Positions 1 through 5,240 of a stretch of 7,564 nucleotides of DNA are shown one piece after another (the first letter of the stretch is position 1; each line of letters begins with the position of its first letter). Below the pieces are notes generated by a model, which saw only the letters and a program-made list of their open reading frames with translations, did no database searches and had not been told where the DNA came from. The stretch spans positions 1 to 7,564 of the forward strand of contig DDVW01000032.1 of assembly GCA_002345545.1 (NCBI GenBank), read 5' to 3'. The position numbers and the translations under genes were made by a program. The stretch is from Stenotrophomonas sp. UBA2302 (GTDB taxonomy: Bacteria; Pseudomonadota; Gammaproteobacteria; Xanthomonadales; Xanthomonadaceae).

Positions 1-23
1 CCCTCAGTTGGGAGAAGAACCAC

Positions 24-46
24 AAAAAAGCCAGGCGATGCCTGGC
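24..46 (-). terminator. Rho-independent terminator of the SPFH/zinc-ribbon operon
   Basis: Read on the minus strand, a perfect 7-bp stem (GCCAGGC / GCCTGGC, 30-36 with 40-46) closes a 3-nt loop and is followed at once by six T residues (29-24). The other strand has no T tract after the stem, so it works for leftward transcription only. It lies about 25 bases after the stop codon of the 49-residue zinc-ribbon gene and closes the leftward gene cluster. Confidence 0.88.
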
Positions 47-71
47 CTTGCGAGGTGACGGGTGTCGGCGC

Positions 72-221
72 TCAGCCGCTGCGGGCCGGGGCAGCCACGT
101 CCATCGGCATGGTCTTGATCGACAGGCACTGCGGGCAGACCCGCTCAAGCACCCTGATCACCGGCTCGTACACCGCGTTGCATTTCATGCACTGGACCCA
201 TCCAGTCGTATCGGCTTCCAT
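72..221 (-). CDS. Small stand-alone zinc-ribbon protein (49 aa)
   Basis: I do not recognise a named family. The protein is a single rubredoxin-like zinc ribbon: Cys11-x2-Cys14, then 14 residues, then Cys29-x2-Cys32, a layout expected to bind one zinc ion (inference from the motif). The Cys spacing equals that of both zinc ribbons in the upstream 401-residue protein. There is no signal peptide or membrane segment, so it is probably cytoplasmic. The start at 221 is chosen because GGGAGG lies 5 bases upstream; the longer reading to 302 adds residues without a ribosome site and runs into the gap behind the preceding gene. It is the last gene before a strong terminator and lies 97 bases after the double zinc-ribbon gene, so co-transcription is likely. 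I saw no clear promoter in that gap. Function unknown; it could be an accessory subunit of the SPFH complex or merely a neighbour. Confidence 0.72.
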   Translation of the reverse strand: MEADTTGWVQCMKCNAVYEPVIRVLERVCPQCLSIKTMPMDVAAPARSG

Positions 222-318
222 AAGCCTCCCTGTTACGTAATTGCTCCAGAGGCAAGAGATGGGGGCAGCGTTCGGAATTTCAAGTCCCCACCCCGGCGGC
301 ACCGCTTGCCGTGGCGGG

Positions 319-1524
319 CTACAGGTTGCCGAACAGATACAGCAGCACCAGAAGGGCCATCACACCGGCCATCACCGCGAAGATGATTTTCCACGCGCTG
401 TACGGCCGTTCACCGGCGATCTCGCCGGTATAGCCGTTGCCCAGTATCTGGTAGCTGCGCGAACCGAAGGTGTAGCTGACCAGCCACACCGGCACCAGGA
501 TGTGTTTGAACGTGCGGGCGCTGTAATCGGCGCGCACCTGCAGATTGCGCTGGGTGTCACCGGGCACCTGTTCGGCGCACAGCGCGCGCGTCTGCGCCTG
601 CATCTGCGCCTCGCCCTGCTGCGCAGCCTGGCGCAGGTCGACCTGGTAGCGCTCCACTGTCCAGCCGCGCACGAACTCCGGCGAATACGGCTTCAGGTCG
701 CTGCGGGTGGGGAAGCTGCCGATCTTCTGCAGCAGCTCCGGATGTACGCCGACCGTACCGGGCACCAGCTCATCGTCGAAGAAGTGCTGCAGCGAACCGG
801 CGGCCGGCTCCCAGCGGATGCGCCGCTCCTGCCGGCTCTGCGTGTTGCCCTGCGCATCGCGGTACTGCACGGTCACGTAGTAGTAATAGCCGGCCTCGGC
901 GGTCCAGCGCGCGGCCACCCGGGCATCGAACGTCCAGTACGGCAGGTACATGCCCTTGAGCGTGTCGGTCAGCGCCGCGGTTTTTAGCCGGTTCGGCGCG
1001 AACCAGCGGTTGCCGTACCACTTTCGGATCGCATCGCGCACCTGGCCATCGCTGATGCGGAACGGCAACAGGCTTTGCGGGGTGATGGCATCGCCCAGCG
1101 CCTCGTGGGCGATAATCGACGGCGAACCGCAGAACTCGCAGCGGTCGGCGACCTTGCCGTCGACAAACACCGAGATCGCATGGCAACTCTGGCACTGCAC
1201 CTCGCGCGGCTGCGCGCCGTAACCACGCTGCGTCGCCGGGGTGCCGGCCATGCTCTGCAGCAGGCCGAGTACACCGCCCGGCGATGCATCGGCACCCGGC
1301 AATGGTGGCGGCGACGCAGCTTGCTGTTCCTGCATCTTCGCAAGGGCTTCCAGCAGGTCCAGCTCGACCACACCCGCACTGCCGTCACCGGCGCCCGGCA
1401 CCGCGCCGGACAAGGGCACGATGGTGCCGCAGTACGGACAGGCCAGCGCCTGCTTGGCCGCATTCCATTGCAGATCCCCGCCACATTCCGGGCAGGGATG
1501 CTTGCCGACCGTCACCTTGCCCAT
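319..1524 (-). CDS. Double zinc-ribbon, C-tail-anchored membrane protein (YdjG-like)
   Basis: This 401-residue protein has two zinc ribbons of the type often labelled TFIIB-type: Cys11/Cys14/Cys29/Cys32 and Cys111/Cys114/Cys129/Cys132. A Pro-rich linker lies between them (about 70-80). A middle domain without a recognised fold follows (about 150-350, with a Tyr/Trp-rich segment near 192-221), then a single hydrophobic helix at about 378-399 and almost no tail. The topology therefore looks C-tail anchored with the body in the cytoplasm. Such proteins are sometimes mislabelled as primosomal helicases; no helicase motif is present. The nearest functional parallel I know is B. subtilis YdjG, which works with the SPFH protein YdjI and PspA in envelope-stress response. 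Here it follows an SPFH gene with a one-base stop/start overlap (TGATG), which implies translational coupling and probably a shared complex. The role is inferred from family and context. Confidence 0.9.
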   Translation of the reverse strand: MGKVTVGKHPCPECGGDLQWNAAKQALACPYCGTIVPLSGAVPGAGDGSAGVVELDLLEALAKMQEQQAASPPPLPGADASPGGVLGLLQSMAGTPATQRGYGAQPREVQCQSCHAISVFVDGKVADRCEFCGSPSIIAHEALGDAITPQSLLPFRISDGQVRDAIRKWYGNRWFAPNRLKTAALTDTLKGMYLPYWTFDARVAARWTAEAGYYYYVTVQYRDAQGNTQSRQERRIRWEPAAGSLQHFFDDELVPGTVGVHPELLQKIGSFPTRSDLKPYSPEFVRGWTVERYQVDLRQAAQQGEAQMQAQTRALCAEQVPGDTQRNLQVRADYSARTFKHILVPVWLVSYTFGSRSYQILGNGYTGEIAGERPYSAWKIIFAVMAGVMALLVLLYLFGNL

Positions 1525-2597
1525 CAGCCGTGCAGGAACGCTTCAAGTGCGGAACGGGCGATGCGGGTGGCGTTGCCGATCTTGCGCGCCTTCAGGTCAC
1601 CGGCGGCGATGGCGGCCATCACGTCCTCCACCGAGACCGACAGCGCCTGCGCCACCTGCTCCGGGGTCAGCACGTCCAGCACCGGGGCGGCATCGGCCAC
1701 CGGCAACGGCGGCGGCGCAGCGGCCGGTGCCGCCGGGGTGTTGCCCTGCATGCCGCGCATCATTTCCTGGGCGATGCCGAAGCCGACCGCCATCTGCGCC
1801 GGCACCGCGGCGGCGGCCGCACCTTCGCCGCCCTCGCCCATGCCATGGCCCATCTGGTATTTGACGTAGTCGTTGAGGTTGCCGATCACGCCCATGCTGG
1901 AGCGCTTGTCGATGGCCTGCTCCACTTCCGGCGGCACCGACACGTTCTCCAGCACGAAGCTGGTGATCTCGATGCCGTACTTGCCACTCATCGCCGGGTT
2001 GATGATCGGCAGCAGCGCCTGGCCCAGTTCGGAGTAGCGCATGGCCACATCCAGTGCCGGCACGCCCGCCTTGGCCAGCGCCTCGGTGAACACGCTGACG
2101 ATGCGCGAACGCATGGTGTCGGCGAACTCGTCCAGGCGGAAATTCTGGTCAGTGCCGGCCACTTCCTTGAGGAACTTCGGCGGATCGACGATGCGGAAAT
2201 CGTAGGTGCCGAACGCGCGCAGGCGCACCACGCCGAAATCGGCGTCGCGCATCATCACCGGATTGGACGTGCCCCACTTGTTGCCGGTGAACAGGCGCGT
2301 GTTGAGGTAGTAGACATCGCACTTGAACGGCGATTCGAAGCCGTACTTCCAGCCCAGGATGGTCGACAGCACCGGGATGTTCCGGGTGCTGAGGGTGTGC
2401 TTGCCGGGCCCGAACAGGTCGGCGTACTGGCCGGCGGCGACGAACTGCACCATCTGCGATTCGCGCACGATCAGCTGCGCGCCGTTCTTGATCTGGCGGT
2501 CGTCATCCGGCCAGCGGTAGGACAAGGTGTCACGCGAGTCATCGGTCCACTCGATGATCTCGATCAGTTCCTTCTTGATGAACCCCAGAATGCTCAT
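1524..2597 (-). CDS. SPFH-domain protein (YdjI-like) with a C-terminal helix-turn-helix
   Basis: The 357-residue protein starts with the N-terminal pattern of the COG4260 / YdjI group of SPFH proteins: MSILGFIKK, then EIIEW near 13-17, and a beta-rich SPFH core to about 230. A helical stretch and a Gly/Met/Ala-rich region (about 248-290) follow, then a Pro/Ala linker (about 289-303). Instead of the zinc ribbon or GYF-like module often found at the end of this group, residues about 309-355 look like an excisionase/MerR-type helix-turn-helix: LTPEQVAQALSVS, then GDLKARKIGNATRI and a closing helix. There is no membrane helix; SPFH relatives attach to membranes peripherally and oligomerise. The start at 2597 has GGGAGG 5 bases upstream. 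The gene is coupled to the membrane zinc-ribbon gene. The likely role is a membrane-microdomain or envelope-stress scaffold. Whether the HTH binds DNA is unknown. Confidence 0.9.
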   Translation of the reverse strand: MSILGFIKKELIEIIEWTDDSRDTLSYRWPDDDRQIKNGAQLIVRESQMVQFVAAGQYADLFGPGKHTLSTRNIPVLSTILGWKYGFESPFKCDVYYLNTRLFTGNKWGTSNPVMMRDADFGVVRLRAFGTYDFRIVDPPKFLKEVAGTDQNFRLDEFADTMRSRIVSVFTEALAKAGVPALDVAMRYSELGQALLPIINPAMSGKYGIEITSFVLENVSVPPEVEQAIDKRSSMGVIGNLNDYVKYQMGHGMGEGGEGAAAAAVPAQMAVGFGIAQEMMRGMQGNTPAAPAAAPPPLPVADAAPVLDVLTPEQVAQALSVSVEDVMAAIAAGDLKARKIGNATRIARSALEAFLHG

Positions 2598-2607
2598 GTC
2601 GCCTCCC

Positions 2608-2655
2608 GAATCGTCAGGAAGCCGATTCTACGGCGTAATCACGCTCCCCAGCGTG
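2608..2655 (-). promoter_or_regulatory. Two hairpins between the 96-aa gene and the SPFH gene
   Basis: The 74-base gap holds two perfect inverted repeats. One is CACGCT/AGCGTG with a 4-base loop (2640-2655). The other is GAATCG/CGATTC with a 9-base loop (2608-2628), ending directly beside the SPFH ribosome site at 2602-2607. Neither is followed by a T tract, so they are not intrinsic terminators in this direction. They could act in mRNA processing or stability, or set the expression ratio between the two genes. A TAGAAT sequence inside the gap could be a -10 element, but I see no matching -35. Confidence 0.35.
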
Positions 2656-2671
2656 CGTCGCCGGCGCGCAT

Positions 2672-2962
2672 TCAACCGCGCAGTATCGCTACCAGCTTTT
2701 CGATATTGCGGCGGTTCTTGCCCCAGTCCAGGCATTGGGTCGGCAATATGCAGGCACTGCGCAGGACCGCGTAGCCCGGCGCCAGCGCGATATCCAGGGT
2801 TTCGCCGAACGAATACAGGTTCATGCCGATCCGGCAGATCACGGTGTCGCCCTGGCGCTGGATGTTCTGCCAGCCGACCTTGCGCAGCGCCGCCTCGACG
2901 GCTTCGATGCTATGCGCCCCCGGCAGGATCTGCTCATGGAATGCGGGAAACGAGAACGTCAT
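2672..2962 (-). CDS. Conserved-looking hypothetical protein (96 aa), first gene of the SPFH operon
   Basis: I cannot assign a family or function. The 96 residues contain no signal peptide, membrane helix or obvious catalytic motif. An N-terminal segment (SIEAVEAALRKVGW, 18-31) looks helical and is followed by alternating short strands (about 37-70). The C-terminal part carries the polar motif DWGKNRRNIEKL at 79-90. Overall it looks like a small alpha/beta soluble cytoplasmic domain. The start at 2962 is preferred over an upstream start at 3040 because AAGGAG lies 8 bases before it and because the promoter at 2994-3022 would lie inside the longer reading. It heads the leftward cluster, with the SPFH gene starting 74 bases after its stop, so it may be an accessory factor of that system; this is inference from position only. 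Confidence 0.75.
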   Translation of the reverse strand: MTFSFPAFHEQILPGAHSIEAVEAALRKVGWQNIQRQGDTVICRIGMNLYSFGETLDIALAPGYAVLRSACILPTQCLDWGKNRRNIEKLVAILRG

Positions 2963-2993
2963 CGGGGGACTCCTTCCACTTGGATGACTATTC

Positions 2994-3022
2994 CATATAC
3001 CCAGCAAAGCCCCCGCTGGCAA
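2994..3022 (-). promoter_or_regulatory. Sigma-70-type promoter of the 96-aa / SPFH / zinc-ribbon cluster
   Basis: On the minus strand the -35 is TTGCCA (3017-3022, five of six matches) and the -10 is TATATG (2994-2999, four of six), with an ideal 17-base spacer. Transcription would begin near 2987 and leave about 25 untranslated bases before the start codon at 2962. A CCAGC/GCTGG inverted repeat (3001-3019) fills the spacer and overlaps the -35, a place where a repressor or MerR-type activator could bind. The promoter is predicted from sequence alone. Confidence 0.6.
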
Positions 3023-3025
3023 ATC

Positions 3026-3043
3026 TGCTTGCCGCTGCAAGCA
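3026..3043 (-). terminator. Possible weak terminator or 3' stem-loop after bioD
   Basis: A perfect 7-bp stem (TGCTTGC / GCAAGCA) with a 4-base loop begins 6 bases after the bioD stop codon. On the minus strand it is followed by GATTTG, a short and weak T tract. It could cause partial termination or protect the 3' end of the bioAD mRNA. Leftward read-through into the SPFH cluster is therefore possible. Confidence 0.4.
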
Positions 3044-3049
3044 TCGCCC

Positions 3050-3700
3050 TCAGGCCAGATCCAGACGCGGCACCTCGTACCACGCCGCCTGCGGAAACTG
3101 CCGCGCCATATGCGCGCGGATGAACCCGCGGCTGTCGGCGGCGATCAGCTCGTCGCTGCTGTCATCGCGGCTGTTCCAGGCCACGCCCTGCAGGGTGATG
3201 CCGCGTGCGGCCAGCGCCTCCAGCGACAGCAGGGTGTGGTTGATGCTGCCCAGCCGCCCGGAGGTGACCAGCAGTACCGGCCAGCCCCGTTGCGCGACGT
3301 AGTCGATGGTCAGCAGCGTATCGGTCAACGGCACCATCAGCCCGCCGGCCCCTTCCACCAGCACCGTGTCATAGCCTTGCCGCAGGCGTGTGGTGGCCCC
3401 CTCGATCGCAGCGAAATCCAGCGTCCGCTGTTCCAGTCGCGCCGACAGGTGGGGCGAGGCCGGGTAGGCGTACAGCACCGGCATCGTGCTGCCATCGCGG
3501 TCTTCATCGAACAGGCCGGTGCCCATGATCCGCCGGTGCATGAGGATGTCATCGGACGCACCGACGCAGCCGGTCTGCACCAGCTTCTGGGTGATGACCC
3601 GCTCGCCGCGCTCCAGCCACTGCCGCGCCAGCCAGCCGGTGACCACGGTCTTGCCGATATCGGTATCGATGCCGCTGACGAAAACCACCTGCCCGCTCAT
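3050..3700 (-). CDS. bioD: Dethiobiotin synthase BioD
   Basis: BioD closes the ureido ring of 7,8-diaminononanoate with CO2 and ATP to give dethiobiotin, the next-to-last step of biotin synthesis, in the cytoplasm. The 216-residue length is normal. The P-loop GIDTDIGKT lies at 10-18 (Lys17, Thr18). Lys39 and Thr43 in QKLVQTG sit where the substrate-binding KPxxSG-type segment is expected. EGAGG at 116-120 is the family signature, and [10 protein letters not shown] at 146-155 completes the nucleotide/substrate pocket. The wording of these motifs ([18 protein letters not shown]) recalls the Haemophilus BioD1-like branch more than the classic E. coli BioD. The start at 3700 is set by a four-base ATGA overlap with the bioA stop, indicating coupled translation. 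A longer reading to 3754 would run back into bioA. Confidence 0.94.
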   Translation of the reverse strand: MSGQVVFVSGIDTDIGKTVVTGWLARQWLERGERVITQKLVQTGCVGASDDILMHRRIMGTGLFDEDRDGSTMPVLYAYPASPHLSARLEQRTLDFAAIEGATTRLRQGYDTVLVEGAGGLMVPLTDTLLTIDYVAQRGWPVLLVTSGRLGSINHTLLSLEALAARGITLQGVAWNSRDDSSDELIAADSRGFIRAHMARQFPQAAWYEVPRLDLA

Positions 3701-4992
3701 GCACGCATATCCTCTTCCTGCAGGCTGGCCACCAGCGCCACCATGCCCTCGCACAGCTGTTGCAGCTGCGCCGGTTCAATCACATACGGCGGCATGACAT
3801 ACACCAGCCGGCCGAACGGGCGGATCCAGATGCCCGCCTCCAGCATGCGCTGCTGGATCCGCTCCAGCCGCAGCGGCGCCTTCAACTCGATCACGCCGAT
3901 CGCGCCGAGCACCCGCACCTCGGCCACCTGCGGCAGTGCGCGCGCCGGGGCCAGCCCTTCGTGCAGGCTGCGTTCGATCATCGCCACCTTGGCCTGCCAG
4001 TCCTGCGCCAGCAGCAGCCGGATCGAGGCGGCCGCCACCGCGCAGGCCAGCGGATTGGCCATGAACGTCGGGCCGTGCATGAACACCCCCGGTTCGCCAC
4101 TGGCGATGCCGTCGGCCACCGCGCGCGTGCACAGCGTCGCGGCCAGGGTCATGTAGCCGCCGGTCAGCGCCTTGCCGATGCACAGGATGTCCGGGCTGAT
4201 ACCGGCATGCTCGCAGGCGAACAGCCGTCCGCTGCGGCCAAAGCCGGTGGCGATCTCGTCGCAGATCAGCAGCGCCTCATGCGCGTCGCACAGACGCCGC
4301 AGCTCGCGCAGGTACTGCGGGTGATAGAAGCGCATGCCGCCGGCGCCCTGCACCACCGGCTCGATGATGAAGGCGGCCAGTTCATCGCCACGTTCGGCGA
4401 ACAGCTGTTCCAGCGCGGCGGTATCGGCCGGGTCCCACGGGCCATCAAACGCGGTGCGCGGCGCCGGTACGAAACAGCGCGCCGGCAGCGCGCTACCGAA
4501 CAGGCCATGCATGCCGGTCACCGGATCGCACACCGACATCGCGTTCCAGGTATCGCCGTGATAGCCCGAGCGGGTGGTGGCGATATTGTTCTTGTCCGGC
4601 TTGCCGCGCGCGGCCTGGTACTGCACCGCCATCTTCAGCGCCACTTCCACCGACACCGATCCGGAGTCGGCGTAGAAGATCGCCTCCAGCCCGGCCGGCA
4701 CGATCTCCAGCAGCGCCTTGCCCAGCGCGATGGCCGGCTCGTGGGTGAGCCCGCCGAACATCACGTGCGACATGCGCCCGAGCTGGTCGATCACCGCCTG
4801 GTTCAACACCGGGTGGTTGTAGCCGTGCACCGCGCACCACCACGAGGCCATGCCGTCGATCAGCTGCGTGCCATCGTCCAGCTGCAGCAGCACGCCGTCG
4901 GCGCGCGCCACCTTGAGCACCGGCACCGGCCCACCCAGCGCACTGTACGGATGCCACAGGTGCTCACGGTCGAATTGATCCATTCCCATCAT
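3697..4992 (-). CDS. bioA: Adenosylmethionine--8-amino-7-oxononanoate aminotransferase BioA
   Basis: BioA is a PLP enzyme that moves the amino group of S-adenosylmethionine to KAPA, giving 7,8-diaminononanoate for BioD. The sequence (431 residues from 4992) shows the family marks: LWHPY near 12-16 and [12 protein letters not shown] near 50-61. They continue with [14 protein letters not shown] (phosphate binding), [14 protein letters not shown] near 142-154, and [12 protein letters not shown] with its PLP-pyridine Asp near 245. The PLP lysine is about 274 in IGKALTGGY, and [13 protein letters not shown] is near 306-318. The length is typical. The start is uncertain: GTG at 5001, ATG at 4992 or 4989, and ATG at 4983 are all in frame, and none has a strong ribosome site. 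4992 is a compromise; 4983 ([13 protein letters not shown]) is equally possible. The gene is divergent from the DUF885 gene and its stop overlaps bioD. Confidence 0.95.
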   Translation of the reverse strand: MMGMDQFDREHLWHPYSALGGPVPVLKVARADGVLLQLDDGTQLIDGMASWWCAVHGYNHPVLNQAVIDQLGRMSHVMFGGLTHEPAIALGKALLEIVPAGLEAIFYADSGSVSVEVALKMAVQYQAARGKPDKNNIATTRSGYHGDTWNAMSVCDPVTGMHGLFGSALPARCFVPAPRTAFDGPWDPADTAALEQLFAERGDELAAFIIEPVVQGAGGMRFYHPQYLRELRRLCDAHEALLICDEIATGFGRSGRLFACEHAGISPDILCIGKALTGGYMTLAATLCTRAVADGIASGEPGVFMHGPTFMANPLACAVAAASIRLLLAQDWQAKVAMIERSLHEGLAPARALPQVAEVRVLGAIGVIELKAPLRLERIQQRMLEAGIWIRPFGRLVYVMPPYVIEPAQLQQLCEGMVALVASLQEEDMRA

Positions 4993-5001
4993 CACAACCA
5001 C

Positions 5002-5018
5002 GCCGCCCGGAAGGCGGC
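5002..5018 (-). promoter_or_regulatory. GC-rich hairpin abutting the bioA start region
   Basis: A perfect 6-bp stem (GCCGCC / GGCGGC) with a 5-base loop ends one base before the GTG at 5001, 10 bases before ATG 4992 and 19 bases before ATG 4983. It would cover the only G-rich segment available as a ribosome site and could limit translation initiation. No T tract follows, so it is not a terminator. Whether it has a regulatory role is inference. Confidence 0.35.
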
Positions 5019-5240
5019 TTGCAGGGTGCGTACCTTAGCGCCTGCCTGTGGCCATGCGCATCCATCCCACCGCACCGGGCACGGCGGCCGCATCCTCGGG
5101 GACTTGCAGCGGCCTACAGCCGATCACCACCGGATCGGCCGCGTTTGCAGCAGCCCGCGGCCGTGACAAACGCCACTGTCGAGCGCATCCGGCCACGGTG
5201 CACACTACGCGCCGACGTTGATTGCACCGGAGAACACACA
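5019..5240. other. Divergent intergenic region between bioA and the DUF885 lipoprotein gene
   Basis: This stretch must carry the promoters of both divergent genes, but neither is clear. For bioA, TAAGGT near 5031-5036 on the minus strand could be a -10, with only a poor -35 (TGCGCA) 17 bases upstream. For the rightward gene, GTGACA near 5163 resembles a -35 but has no good -10 at the right distance. I saw no BioR- or BirA-like operator. An open frame runs through this region in phase with the lipoprotein gene from a TTG at 5019, but it lacks a ribosome site and reads as noncoding (Arg/Pro-rich). Confidence 0.4.

Noticed and set aside
222..302. Longer start for the 49-aa zinc-ribbon protein
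   Set aside because: The strong GGGAGG site fits the start at 221, and the upstream residues show no conserved pattern.
319..1524. Primosomal protein N' (helicase) label sometimes given to such zinc-ribbon proteins
   Set aside because: No Walker A/B or other helicase motifs are present; only the zinc ribbons are shared.
2963..3040. Longer start for the 96-aa protein at 3040
   Set aside because: It would overlap the predicted promoter and the stem after bioD, whereas AAGGAG fits the start at 2962.
1284..5166. Long plus-strand open frames (1284-2774, 2735-4156, 3760-5166)
   Set aside because: They lie antisense to the SPFH, bioD and bioA genes, have Arg/His/Gln-rich compositions and no ribosome sites; they are shadows of recognised genes.
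5019..5240. N-terminal extension of the lipoprotein gene by 74 codons
   Set aside because: It starts at TTG without a ribosome site, is Arg/Pro-rich, and would place the lipoprotein signal peptide inside the protein.
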